DNA of 64,000 nt from Hippopus hippopus (GCA_946811185.2 OX328099.1:19991859-20055858); one strand, 5' to 3'; shown: positions 44,001 through 59,000, counted from the first letter of the stretch. The notes: generated by a model not told the origin, from the letters alone. Translations and numbers: made by a program.

Positions 44001-47000
44001 TGTTACAAAAAAACCTTTGAAAACATTTTTTTCTTTATCCGCACTTTGTTTTCTACCCTACGAAAGACACATTTCATGTTTTGAGTCTCATTTAATTTGT
44101 CATCTGCAATTTGGACAATTAAAAAAAAAAATGTTTTGTTTTGTAAAGAATTAATTGTACACTTACTTTTTGTGTAAAGAGCTAATGGTGCTGTTGTCAA
44201 CAGGACAATCAGAGGTTGTCCACCGATTAAAGCAAACAAAATTCCTCCCACACACTGGGAGAATAGGATCTTCTTCACTCCTGTAATATGCAATACATAT
44301 TACACATTACCTCATATATGTTATTTGTAATTATTTGATAATGGTCTGTTGATGTCCAGTATCACTTCTAAAAGAACTTCAGTTATATCACTGCAGCCAG
44401 TGCACCTAATCCAGCACTAGTGTCTCCGAGGCAGTGCTTGGCAATATATGGCACTCCTTCCAGGCAAAGTTTTCTTTCGAGCATACTGGTTTTATCAATC
44501 CTCAGCAAGAACTTAATTTGGCTTAGTAGGGGATTCTAAGACATACACAGGGTTTTTCCTAGACTCTCTCATAGATATGGAGATCATGTGTAACTGTGTA
44601 AAAAATACTTGATGGCTACCTGCCTCTGTGGTATGAGTTTCCCTTTTGATAGTTAAAACAACTTCTCAAAGTTTTAAGAAAATACCTTCAGTAATAAAAG
44701 AGATATTACAAAATGTCAAAGTTTTTGCATGACTACGACACAGATGGCATAGACAATGCCAAGGCTACGACAAGAAGTTGTCATTTTCTTCAAAAACAGC
44801 TGTGTTTAAAAGATGAAAAAATAAAACATTACCTATTGCTCCATCTGTGTTGTTATCATTCAACATGCCAAAAGCTATATTGGGTAAAACACAAGCAAAG
44901 TACAGGAACAAAATAGTTGATGTGACTTTCTGTGGTGTTTTGTTGCCAACAATACCTGAAAGTATATAGAAGGAAAGTTGGAAGTTGTATTCATTTAACC
45001 CGAAAAAACTCACGTACAGCTTTTTGTGCCCATACAGTTGGCAGCATTTGAAACATTTAGGGTAAAGGAGCAATTGTTTACTCTTAGGAATTTCTCCTTT
45101 TCCTTTTCCTGAATAGCTTTTTCATACTGTCAAAAGATATTAGTTTTCTTGCACAGAATTTCTTCTTTAGCCACCACTTTTTCAACATACAATTTTTTTG
45201 TCAACTAACCAATAAGCCTTGAAACTCTACATCAAAACAAATAAACTAATTAAAACTTGAACTGTCGCAGGCCAAAGAATACCCTCAAATCTTTGCCTTG
45301 GTAATGGACCAGGAAAAAATTCAAATGGCCATAACTCCTGTCATAGTCTAGCCTAGGTCCAGGCAGTAATAATATCTTAATCACTCCTTATCACGGTCTT
45401 CTTTCATGGTCCATGCATATCTGTGGCAAAACAGTTTATCGCTTCCATAATTATTACCTCATATCTGTCAAAGTCAAGTCTGTATATGTAAAAGGAACAA
45501 ATGATCTGGCTGAAACCTAGGCTAGTAATATTCAAGCAATGACAATGGAAAGCACATATGCACAAGGCAAGACATTAAAATTTCAGCCAAGTTGGTTGAA
45601 AAATGTAGGAGGTATAAAAGTTCTTTTTGGTAAAATGCAACTTACCATCTTTAAAATCTGACCAGTAGTGGGGTAGTCTCCGTTTAACATCCTGAATCAT
45701 GCCTTGTCCAAATGGGCAGGATGCTCCCTGAAATGATACAATTGACAACATACAGAAGTACTCATATTTGGTCAGTCTACTGGTTCTCTGTACGAGACCA
45801 CTTTCTCTGAAAAACTGGGACATCATTAAGTAGTTATGCCTTAACCCTTTACCACACAATCCCAATTTTTAGCAATCCTGAGGAAGAAAGCCTTTGAAAA
45901 CATAGTGGGAAAAGGAGAAAATTTATATGACCTAAACTCATTTTAACTTAAAACTGTACCAGTATGAAAATCACCCTAACTTATTTAACTCTTTACCAAA
46001 CGACAAAATTTTAGACTTGTCCAAATTGAAAGCAGTTGCAGACGACAAAATAAATGTAACTGAAAAATTGAAATTTGTTTTGGGAAGGGTAGAAAACATT
46101 GTGGGAAAAGGAGAAAATGCTGGTTACCAGCATTTTCTCCTTTTCCTATAATATTTTCACTAGGCTTCTTTCTTAAGGTCGTTAAAAGTCGGGATTGTGT
46201 GGTAAAGGGTTAAAGATTTCAAATACCAGCATGCACTGTTCATTTTCACCAGGTAACAGCCCAGCTTGATATGGGCAAGTCTAAAGTCTTTTCATCTGGT
46301 TTATGAAATTAAATTAACTCTTTACCAGATGACAAAATTCCAGACTGGTCCAAATTGAAAGCATTTGCAGATGACCAATTAAATGTGACAGAAATTATGA
46401 AATATGTTAGTTACTGAAAAAGTAGGAAACACTGTGGAAAAGGGAGAAATTCTGGTTACAAGCATCTTCTCCTTTTCCCACCATTTTTTCAAAAGTCTAT
46501 TACCTAAGGGTAATTATAACATGTATTGTGTATTAAAGAGTTAAAGTGGAGAAAGTCAATAAATAGAGGATATTTGTTTTTTCAATGAAAGATCGAAATT
46601 TATTTCATCTCACCACTTGTGAAAATATTATTGATGATGTTCACAAGATGGAATAATAATCAATCTTTCACTGAAAAAAAAAATTCTATTCAGTTCATGC
46701 TTCTAACCCGTTTTTTGTTGACTCTGTCATCAAAATCCAGTACAGTTGTTTTCAGTAATTCCCTGTGGCGCGCACCCCCCCCCCCCACTTAAGAAGGCAT
46801 TAAGATATTGGGTAAAGCACAAGAAATGTAGGGTAAATGTGCATGAATTATTTCCTATTTCCCTCTGGTTGAATCCAAACATTGTTACCGACATATATTA
46901 CAAAAGTTTGTGCGCATCCATACTGCTCATGTGTTTTTGTCATGGATAGTGAATAAAAGGTGCACCTATGTATTCTTTGCACATATGGTAATACTACTGG

Positions 47001-50000
47001 TGCACTGAAACAAGTAGCACTTTCTTTGAGTAGTATTAGTAAAGAGAAAAAAAATGGATCTGTGGACTCACCGTGAAATGATCAACAATACTGTTGACAC
47101 GGCGTTATGCACTAAACAAGCAAACAAAAGCAGGAAATTTAAAGCTGTGGAAGTATAGCTGTTTCCACTTTAAAAAACTATTGTGGGAAGAGGAGAAATC
47201 ACTCCAAGTGAGAATTTCTCCTTTTCCCACTTTGTCTGCTGAGCTTTTATTCTTTTTTTTTCCTTGAAAAAATTGACTTCCACAGTGACCTTCAACACTT
47301 TTGTCTGATGAAATCAGCATGGATAGGTGTCATCTTTATTTTTTCTGATTGTTTAGATTTATAAATACTATAAGTATGGAAATTTTAAGAAAAATCTGTT
47401 TGTTAGAAAGTATGTATTTATTAACCCTTTACCACACAATGACGCCTTTTAACGCCCCTGAAAAAGAGGCCTTTTGAAAACATTGTGGGAGAAGGAAAAA
47501 ATGCTGGTAACCAGCATTTTCTCCTTTTCCCACAAAGTTTTCTACCCTATCAAAGAAAAGTTGCGTCATTTGAGCCACTATGAAATTGTCAACTGCAAAT
47601 GCTTTCAATTTGGATAGGTCTTAAATTTTGCCGTGTGGTAAAGGGTTAAAGATTAACCCTTAATTCGGTCAAATTATCTCCCTTTTTAATCAATGATCCA
47701 TATATAACATGCATATTTTTACATTTACCATGCTCAAAACCAGGCTTTTTATATATTTTTTGTGCAAAACTAAATGAATTTTCATTAAAATGACGTATCT
47801 TTGTATATGCTTCCTGTAATTTTCTTACTTAAGTGACTATTACAGAAATGCATGTAAAATCCAATTCAAGCTGAATTTTGAACTGTATATACCTTTTTCA
47901 AAGGCAAATTTCTCAGAAACGAGCACAGCGACCCATATCTTTTTTTACTCTAATCTCCTGGAGACATGACGAGTTTTGTATGTGCAAAGTTTTAAAAAAG
48001 TCTGTCCATTAGAAAAATTTGTGAAATACGTAATTAACCTAGGTTGTGAACAGGAACTACTGTTTTCACCTTCAATTAAACAGTTAAGTAAATATTTACT
48101 TACGAAAATTCACAAAGTTACGAAAGTTTAGTAAAATGGATGTACCAATTTTGTAAATCTGAAAGTTATGAAAATTTTTACGCAAAAACTTACGAATTGT
48201 TAGTAAAATGGTGCCCCAAGGGCCTGTTTTACGAAAGAAAGTTCCATACTGTAGTCCAGAACTGGTTGCTGTGAAATTGGTACATTTCACTGGTCGTAAC
48301 CATTAATTATCAAACCTTACAATCCACCATTATATCCCGATAAATTACCCAAGGCTTGAAATAATTACCTTTTCATCGCTTTCAAACACGCTCTCTACCA
48401 GTAGAAGATGAGATGCTCTATTCTCTGGCTGGCTCTGTTCTTTGATTAATGTCTGATATCTCTCTCTGAGAATATTCATGAATTCCGCCTCTGTTGATGC
48501 CGCATTCAGATTAAAACGAAACTCTAAATCAGCAAAGATTGTGGAAAATGTTCGACCTGTTTCAACAGCTGATTTTGTGTGTTTCTGAAAATGAAGAAAA
48601 AAGGTTTACATGTATAATTATAAGCTACGCTCTGTGAAAAGGGAGTTTAATACATCTGCAAAAAGTACTGAATCAGGTCAGCCTGCAGAGTCTGCGCAGG
48701 CTGACCTGGGTCGATAATTTTTGCTGCTGATAAATTTTCTGCATGCCCAAGGACCATTCTACCCCATGATTCAGGCAGATGTTAGACAAAATGGATTTTA
48801 TTGATCCATAGTTATGTAATGACTAGCTTTGTATGATGTATCCCAGAAATACATTACTCTAAATCGGCAAAGATTGTGGAAAATGTTTGACCTGTTTTAA
48901 CAGCTGATTGTGTGTGTTTCTGAAAAATGAAAAAAAAAGGCTTACATGTAGATGAGCTATGCACTGTGAAAAGAAGATTTGATACATTTGGCAAAAGTTT
49001 CGACCCTGGTCAGCTAAAACTGCCCTGGCTCGAAACCTTTTGCTTCGGATAAATTTTCTGCATGCCCAAGGACTACTCTACGCCATGATTCAATCAGATG
49101 ATAGACAAAATGGATTTTATGGATCCATAGTTATGTGATGACTAGCTTTGTATAATGTATCCCAAACATGCATTAAACCACCTCTTGCCAGAGCATGGCT
49201 TATATGGCTTGCAACACGTGAAAAGGGGCATTCGGACATTTGCATAAAGTGTCGTCTTGGATCAGCCTGTGCAGACTGCGCAGGCTAATCCAAGACGGCA
49301 CTTTACGACTACATCACATTCTGTGCTACAGCAGACTTGCACAAAACAAAAAATTACGTAAAAATAGAAAGTGTTGTTTCGGATTAGCCTGCGCGGAGTG
49401 CGCAGGCTGATCTGAGACGACACTTTACACAAATGTCCGAATGCCCCTTTTTGCATGTTGCAGGCCATATATCATTGCTTTTGCATAGTAACACACAAAA
49501 AATCCCACAAATATCAGTCGAACAATTATACATGTAAAGTTGCACAATTAAAAAAGTTGATATATATACATGAATCTACTGTATTAGATATAACGTTTTG
49601 ATCTGTATCAAAAACTGAAAAAGTAAACATAGCTAGATAAAGGTCAGACTAGAAAAGTTGCAGTTTCTTTGAAATGTTGCTGAAGATAATTAAAATAATC
49701 ACTGTTTCTGTAAAATGTGCCAACGATAAGTACAAACACTTTCTTAATTAGTGATATAACTTTGAACAAATGCACTGCTGGGTGCTAACACTCAACTGAA
49801 TTTTGTTTTTTTGGTGTAGCTGAATGTACTGGCCTTGGACCTACTTTTTGGTACCGATAAAAAGTGAATAAACAGAAATTTGTGATTAGTGAAAAATGTA
49901 TACTTGTTTATTCTAAGGGTCCCTGCCGACTTGTGGGCAAATTTAAACCATTTATCATTATTAAAGATATTTCTCGATCAGTGATAATCCCAAGTTCAAA

Positions 50001-53000
50001 CAAGAGGGCCATTGACTATAAAGTGCTCACCTGAGTAAAGGTCATCTAGAATTGATAAAGTTGAAAGATGCTGGATGTAATGATGTAAAACACATTAAAC
50101 ATACTCAGTGTACATAATTCAAATTATCGGTAAGTTTTTCTCAATTTAACTTGTGTGTGTGTGTAACATTAACTGACATGAGTGTAGCCCCAACTTTCAT
50201 GAGAATTGGACTGAAGATGTAGCCTCTAGAAAACACACAAGGTTTTTCAAAGAAAAGTCCTTGTGACCTACTTTTGGACCCAATACAACCCATTCTCAAA
50301 CTAGTCTGAGATATCATCAAAACAAAAATTCTGCCTAATGTCAAGGGTATCCTATTGAAAATATGGCATCTATTGTGCACACAAGGTTTTTCTAAGATTT
50401 GTCCAATTTATCTTCCTCTTAAACCCAACCTAACCCAATTTCAATCATGTCTGTGATATCAACAACACAAACAATCTGACAAGTTTTCATCAGCACCAAC
50501 TAGAAATGTGGCCTCAAGAGTGCACACAAGATTTTTCTAAGGTTTGTCTGAGTGACCTACTTTTCACCCCATATGACCTAATTTCCATCTAGTCCAAAAT
50601 AATCATCAAGACATACATTCTGACTAATCTCCATGAGTACATGTATCAGACAGAAACTGTGGCCTTGTGCACACAAGGTTTTTCTAAAAATTGTTCCAGT
50701 GGCCTGACATAACCCAAGTTCGAATATGTCCAAGATATCATCAAGACATACAATCAGGCCAATTTTCATGAGTACTGGACTAAAAGTGTAGCCTCTAAAG
50801 TGCACACAAGGTTTTTCGAAACTTTGTCCCAGTCACCTCCTTTTGATCCAGAATGACCAGATTTCAAAACAACCCAAGATATCATTAAGACAAATATTCT
50901 GACCAACTTGCATAAGTACTGGACTCAAATAGTGGCCTCCATAGTGCACACAAGGTTTTTATGAGATTTGTCCCAGTGACCTACTTTTTACCCAAAATAA
51001 CCAAATTTCAAGCTTGTATGAGATATTATCAAGACCAAGTTTTATGGGTAATGGACTTAAAATGTGGCTTCTGGAGAGCAAACAATGTGTTTCTAAGATT
51101 TGACCCAATCACCTACCATTTTACCAAATGTGACCTAATTTTGACATATGAGATATTATCAAGGCAAACATTCTGACAAATTTTCATGAGTATTGGACTG
51201 AAAATGATGTCTCTAGAGTTTGCACAAGGTAATTATTGGTGCCCAGACAATGCATGATAGAGAATGATCCCAAAAGCTCCACTCGCATAGTTTGTGCTCA
51301 GATGAGCTAAAAGGGGCATAACTGTCCAAAATATTTTGAGGGTTACCTACTAATCTGATAGGGATTCTCCTTTTGCTACATGTAGCTTGAGTTTGAAGTA
51401 AATATCTTCAGTTATAACAGAGATATGAGAAAATGTCAAAGTTTTTGCATAATGAGGACAATAAGGCCATAACAGCCTGGTAACCAGCAATTTCTTGTTT
51501 CAAACACCATTCTCTATATTGTAAAAGATAAATATCATCAATAAAGCTTAATTTTATCAGTCGACAGAGCATGCTTTTAATTGGATCAAATTTAGACTTT
51601 GTCATCTAGTAAGGAAAGAGTAGAAAACATTGTGGGAAAAGTAGAAAATGCTGGTTATCAGCATTTTCTTCTTTTCCCCCAATGTTTTCTATAGCCTTCT
51701 TCATAAGGGTCATGAATACTTGGGATTAATTGGTTAAGTGTTAAATGATTTATGCCTGGCATGTACTTTCCTTATTTAGATGTTTGCTTCTAAACTTAGC
51801 TTGATAACAAATACTATTATTATCAATCATTAATATGTATGGCTGTATGCAAATGAGTGCTATGATAACAATACTGGTCTGATGAAAATAGAAAGTTATA
51901 TTTTGCAACTTGATAAGGTTTTCCACCTAGTGGTATCCTCCACTTTCTCTATGCTTATCAAGAAAAATTCTATCGCTCTTTACTAAACAACAAAATTTTC
52001 TATTTGAAAGGGTGAGAAACATTGTGGGAAAGGTAGAAAATGCTGGTCAGCAGCATTTTTTCACTTTCCCATCAATGTTTTTACATGCCTTCTTTCCCAG
52101 GGTTGTTAAAACCTGGATTAATTGGTATGGAGTTTTGGACATGAGTTTAATTATTTTAACCGAAAAGTTATTTCAGAGCAATCTAAAACAAATTTACCTG
52201 GAATGAGTCATTACATATCCTTCTTGATGAGCGACATGAAGGCAGGTTTGCTGCATGATTAACACTTTACCTAACAACAAAAATCTAGACGTGTCCAATT
52301 TGAATTCATTCCTGGACTACAAATTAAATGTGAGTAAAATAATGGATTTTGTCTATGATATAGTAGAAATAAAGATGGAAAAAGGAGAAAATGCTAGTTT
52401 CCAGTATTTTCTTTTTTTCCCACTATGTTTTCAAAAGCCTTTTTTCTTGGGTCGTTAAAACTTTGGCTTGTGTGGTAAAGGTTTAAACATGCATTTGAAA
52501 ATACTTAAGTCAAAAGAGATGTGGCTCATTCTGACAGATTTCTCCTTTTGTCACAATACTTTCAAAAGTGGTCTGCTTCAAGACAAAAAAGTCGCAACTC
52601 TATTTAAATACAGTGGACATTTTCAGTCTTGAAATTTAACCCAGGTACATGAAATTTAGATTTCAACATTGATTTTATCAGGAATGTCTAAGCAAAGCAG
52701 ACAACATAGATCAAAGAACAGACTCATGTTTTGTGCAGTCTGATCTTGATCTACACTGACCACAAGGGCAACTACAGTTGTAAAAGGCCCTTTAGGGGTT
52801 AATATATTAAAAGAGAAATGTAAACAAATGCCATAAAATTTTATCAAGGAATTCTGACTGAAACAGTGTGCTACATACTTCTTTTGTCGGAGCCAAAATG
52901 AGAATGATGAACTGAACCTCCTGACTGGTACTACCAAGGTTGGCCGGATGCTTCAGCTGTCCTATGACAACATGTCTTCTTGAAACAGTGGGCAATTCAC

Positions 53001-56000
53001 ACCTGCATAAATAATATAATGTTTTACCAAACAATTCAGTGTTTTAAATGACTCTGAGGAAGAAGACCTTTGGAAACATTCTAGGAAAAGGAGAAAATGC
53101 TGGTAACCAGCATTTTCTCCTTTTTCCAAAATGTTTTCTACCCTCTCAAGGACACTTTCATTTATTTGAACCACATTAAATTAGTTTTTTCAAGTACTTC
53201 AAATTCTGTCTAGAACACTATTACATTGTAAAGAGTCAACCACATTATCCTGCCATTCTCCTTTTCAAATGCTAAGGACATAATATATCTGGATTGATTG
53301 ATTGAGTTTCTGTTTATTAATCATTGCCATTAGTTGTCAATATGGACGAAGCCCTCTGAAGGCTGTTAGTTTAGTTACAGGGGATAGTGCAATATACAGG
53401 ACAAACCCATCATTAGTTACCTCTTATTCTTATTCTTTAACGTGCTCTTTGTGTAGTACTTTCACATGGGACTTCGGTTTGACATCCCATCCGAAAGACT
53501 ATTAGTGATTTTAGATGACCAGCCATGGGGCTTGAACCCAAGTGAACCAAGACTTGATGTTTACAAGTCATATGCTCTACCACTTATGCTATGCATGCTG
53601 GACCAGTCAGTCTCTATCTGGATTAGTGGAAAGTGTAGACCTAAATCAGACTAAACCAGACAGCACAGAAAATTGCAATCTGATTCCTGATTCTGGATTC
53701 ACACTGTTCAATATTTTGTGAGATACTCTGACTAAGCTTTTTCTTCAATTGCTGAAAATGTTGTTTTTTAAAATGTTTTTTGCACTCCTAAGGTAACTAG
53801 GAATAAGATATTCTCTTTATTTTTTCTTTAAGGTAAATAATAACTTGTGTTAATGAATGATTGTGAAGTCAATCTGTGATGAAGTCAAGTAACTAACATT
53901 TTTTAGAAAGATATCTGCTCATATAAATGAGCTGTGCCATGTGAAAGACGGCTTAATGCATCCGCCAAAAAGTATCAACTCATGTCAGTCTGCGCAGTCT
54001 AACATGAGTCAAAACTTTTTGTTATTAACAAATTTTCTGCATGTCAAAAAGGTCAAATTTTCTGCATGTCAAAGGACCATTCTACCTCAAGATCCTACAG
54101 AATTTTAGACAATATGGATTTTTATGGATTCATAATTATGTGATGATTTACTTGGTATACTACATCACAGAGATGTGTTAAGCCCCCTTTTGCCAGGGCA
54201 TGGCTCAAATTAATATGAAGTAGTCTAATGCAATAAAAAAACTAGACATTTTATGATAGAGCCAGGCATCGAAACATGCTTTGTTTATAAATCTCACAAA
54301 GGAAATTTCATTTTATTTTCACATTAGCTGCTTGTTTTTATTGGATTAAAACTTGACATTTACACCTACTAAGTCTGGCACACTTACATAACAGGGCAAA
54401 TGTTATTTTTTTCTCTTTTTGTAATTTTCTACTTCATGAAAATATTCTATACTTGTCCATAATAAAAGCATTTACAGACAACAAATCAAATGAGGTTGAG
54501 GTAAACTGAGTGTCTTCAAAAGGGAAGAAAACATTGTGCCAAAAGGAGCAAATGCTGGTTACTAGCATTTGCTCCTTTTCCAACGTTTCACGAAGCCCTC
54601 TCCCTCAGGGTTGTAAAAACTGGAGATTGTCTTGAAATGGGTTTAAAAGAAAGTAAAAAAAGAATCATTTCCAACATAATTCAATCCCCACCTGCATTGA
54701 AAAATAATAAAAGAAATAGAATCATAAAAATATTAGCCATGCTCTGTGAAAAGGGGGCTTAATGCATTTGCGAAAAGTATCAACCCATGTCAGCCTGCGC
54801 AGTCCGCACAGGCTGACCTGGGCTGAAACTTTTCGCTTTTGGTCAATTTTCTGTATTTCAGAGGACCGGTCTACCTCATGATTGAGCCGATTATTAAAAA
54901 AAGTGACTATTATAGATTGGTACATGTATCACATATCACAGAGATGCAGAGTCCCCTTTATGCATTAAGTCTCCTTTTGCCAAAGCATGGTTCATATGGT
55001 TTCAGCCACTTCAGTAGTAATATAGTGGCACAGCAACAGTTATATTTGTTCTATGAGTTTGCAGAGTTTATCAAGATCAACTAAGTTTGTTGTGATCATA
55101 CTACAAAGAAATGCATTCTGACCTTCGTCTGGTCTCTATCCTACCTCATTAGCTCTTGAAACAAATTTACAGTTGCCAATTTAAAAAAAAAACTCAAAAA
55201 AGACTATTTTCCAAACTTTTACCTCTGACATCTTTTCCCTTTTCATCACATTTGCTTGTGTTTTATTGCTCTAACATTAGCCATTTAAGAAATGGGTTAA
55301 CTCTCTATTAAAAAATCCTGCATTGTAACAATCCTGCTGAAGAAAACATTCTGAATTTTACATTGTGTGAAAAGGAGTAAATCCTGGTTACCAGCATTTC
55401 CTCCATTTAGTACAATTTTTTCTACCCTATCAAAGACATATCCCATAATTTGTGCTGTATTTGACTTGCCATCTGCAAATGGTCTCAACTAGGATAAGCG
55501 TCAAATTTTATCATCTTTTTAACCCTTTACTGCACAATGCTGACTTTTAATGATCCTGAGAAAGACACCTTTTGAAAACATTGTGGGAAAAGGAGAAAAT
55601 GCTGGTAACCAGCATTTTCTCCTTTTCCCACAATGTTTTCTACCCTATCAAAGAAAGATTGCCGAATTTGCCACAATGAAATTGTCGTCTGCAAATGCTT
55701 TCAATTTGGACAAGGCTAAAATTTTGTCATTTGGTCAAGAGTTGAAGGAACAAGCTATTGTACAAACTTACATAACACAAATCCATGACTGATCAAAGTC
55801 TGACCCACTGTCACTCACAATTGTTCCTTGAATTGTTTTTGCTAAAGCATGAACTGCAATTCATAAAAAAAAGTACATTTAGTCACAAACATGGAGGTAG
55901 AACAGCATTTACATCTAATTCTTTTCTGCTTTTCTAGGCACATATTTATCAACCTTTCTTAAGAACATTCTCAGTCTTATTCTCCAAGATTTTCTAACTT

Positions 56001-59000
56001 TGAAAGTAATACAACTTCTGATTGGCTGAACCATTTGGTTTAGCTAATCAGATGATGTGTTACATTCAAATTTAGAAAATAGAATAATAGAAAAGAGAAT
56101 AAGACGGAGAATATTGTTAAATGATTGGTTAACACAGACCCTGGAGATATCAGTATTAAAAGAGCACACAACGTGCATATTTTCTTACCAGTATGTTATG
56201 TCTACCAAACAATGCCATGTTTTAATGAACCTGGAGAAAAAGGCATTTTAAAACATTGAGGGAAAAGGAGAAAATGTTGGTTACCAAAAAGCAAATTCAT
56301 GTACTATTTTTACATATTACATGTATGTGTTGTCTAGCAATTTTGTCATTTTGTAAAGAGATATAGGATCTTTAACTTTTTACCATACAAAACAGTTTTA
56401 GACTGGTCCAAACTGAAAGCATTTGCAGACGACAAAATAAATATAACTGAAAAATTGAAATTTAGTTTGGGAAGGCTAGAAAACATTCTGGGAAAAGGAG
56501 GAAATGCTGGTAACAAGCATTTTCTCCTTTTCCCATAATGTTTTCAAATGGCTTTTTCTTGAGGGTCGTTAAAGTCGGGATTGTGTGGTAAAGGGTTAAA
56601 GGAACTGCTTAATGTCTGATTAAGGTCTTTGGCCCCTAACTCTCATATCAAAAGACAGAAGCTGCCGAGATTGGCCAAAAAGTCTTTATGAAAACGTTGA
56701 TGTTACATGATATTTACTGATGAGTTAGTGAGTCTACAGCCCCTAACTCTCATATTAAAAGACAGAAGCTGCGGAGATTAGCTGAATAGCCTTTAAAAAA
56801 AAATGTCAATGTTACACGTTATTTACCGATGAGATAGGGGTTGTAATCCTTAAAGGGTAATATAAAGTGTTTTCACTGCCGTGCATTGTCTTACCTGAAT
56901 CATGAGTAAAAGTGGCATCCATGGCTTCGCTAACAGAGAAGTCCTCACTGCCTTGAGATGACAGTATTTTCTGAAACATGACTTTGATGATCTCTTGAAG
57001 ACCCGTTTCTTGAATCTCTAACATCAGGAGAGTTTTCTCCATGAAGTTCTCCACATCCTTGAAAGCTCGAATTTCTGCTCCGAAATCTTTGAATGGTATT
57101 TTCTGTGATATAAGATGTACAAATTTGTCTATACCTTTTGGTTTGTTTACTCTTTACCAGCTGACAAAATTTTAGACTTGTCCAAATTCAGAGAATTTGC
57201 AGATCTCAAAATTTTCATGTAACTCAGAGTTGGGCACCGATAGCTCAGTGGGCAGCATACAGGACTTGAGAACAGAAGGTAGCTGGTTTGATCCCTAGCT
57301 AGGCCAATTTCTTTCCATGGATGGATGATAGTCATTGCGACAGGTTTCATTCCTCTCCCACTGCTGACCATCTTTTTGAAGATGGTTATGTGGGAAAGCA
57401 GCCAGTGGCTTGGAAAGAATATTATGTGGGGTACTGGTAAAAGAAACTCCAAGAAAGAATGGAAAGGTTCACTGGCCAGCGCAATATAACTGATATAAAG
57501 TTGAAAATGGCATTAAACACAATATAATTCATCAATATACGTAACTCAGATGATAAAATTTTCCTAACAAAGGGTTGAAAAGTAAAACATAATCGGAAAA
57601 GGAGAAAATGCTGGTTACCTGCATTTTCTTCTCTTCCTATGGTATTTTCAAAAGCCTTCTTCTTCAGGATTGTTAAAACTCTGGATTGTTTTCAAGACTA
57701 CCGGTTTTTTCATTGTATCACAGCAGGGATTCATCTGTTCATGTTTTTTTGAAGTGTTTTAAGTGCTATGAAACACACTCTTTCCAAGCCACAGGCTGCT
57801 ATCCCAAGAAGTCAAAATTGTGTTTGGCCATGACAGAAATATAAATTATGTCTCATGGATGTCATTTCATATAAATTTTGCAAAGCCAGAGATTTAACAT
57901 CACAACCCATGGATAATAAGTCCTGCATATTACCGGTATAAATGTATGAATCATGGGCCTCAAAAGGTGGAATAATTCATCTTCAAAAAGTATTGTCCTA
58001 TGGCAGCCTGTGCAGTACATGGAGGCTGACATGGGTTTGAACTTTTTGGTATTGGTAAATTTTCTGTATGTCAAACAGTTCTGTTTAATCTCATAATTAG
58101 GCCGGTTGTTAGATAAAATGGATATTATGAACCCATTATTATTTGATCACAAAGATGCATTAAATCTCCTTTCACTGATTGCCGCTCATATGTATGTGGA
58201 GAACAGTAGAATATACTCTATAGTATCTGCTGCTTCATAAGTGTATGGCGTGTATATGTTAAAGGACATGTGGTTTCCAACCTGATATTTCAGTTTGTAT
58301 GAAGAAGACTGGATAAGAGTAATTTCTTTTCTAAGAATATTTTACACATCTCATGTGGATTGCATCAATTTATCAAATACATAACTTTGAAAAAATTGTG
58401 GCAAAATGAAAAAAAAAAAAGTTAATAACTAGCATTTTTTGTTTTTAGCAACAATGAAGCTTTTATTTCTAAACATGTATATTACATGGATGTTTTGAAA
58501 GTCATCTGTTTTTAGAATGGTCATGAGTTATTCTCCAGATTCAACAAGCTATAGATCTATAATCAAATAAAGATAAAGAATTATGCTTGTATAGCTGTAA
58601 AGCTTCCCCATAATTACAAGGTTTTAACCTTTTGCCACACAGTCCTGGGTTTTAACAACCCTGATGAGAAGACTTTTAAAACATTGTGGGAAAAGTAGAT
58701 AATGCTGGAAAACAGCATTCTTTTCATTTCCTATAATATTTTCTGCCTTATCAAACACAAATTTCGTCATTTAAGCCGACTTTACTTTGTCGTCTGAAAA
58801 TGCTTTCATTTTGGACAAGTATACACTGTTGTTGATTGGTAAAGAAATTGATTTACCACACAATCCAAAGTTTTCCAAATGAGAAGACTTTTGAAAACTT
58901 TGTGGGAAAAGGAGAAAATGCTGGAAACCAGCATTTTCTCCTTTTTCCACAGCGTTTCTGCTTTCAATTTGGACTAGTATAAAGTTTTGCTGTTTGTTAA

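Noticed and set aside
46774..46790. Run of about 14 C in the middle of an intron
   Set aside because: A simple homopolymer next to a GCGCAC motif; nothing further supports a regulatory role.
47072..47114. Candidate SLC4A11 exon on the - strand with acceptor TTGTTTAG and donor GTGAGT
   Set aside because: Exon 7 ends and exon 8 begins on codon boundaries, whereas this piece would break the phase. It also has no family match.
54680..54735. Acceptor-like TTTTTCAATGCAG for a missing exon between SLC4A11 exons 5 and 6
   Set aside because: The expected residues were found by extending exon 5 to the GTAAGT at 55771, so no extra exon is needed.
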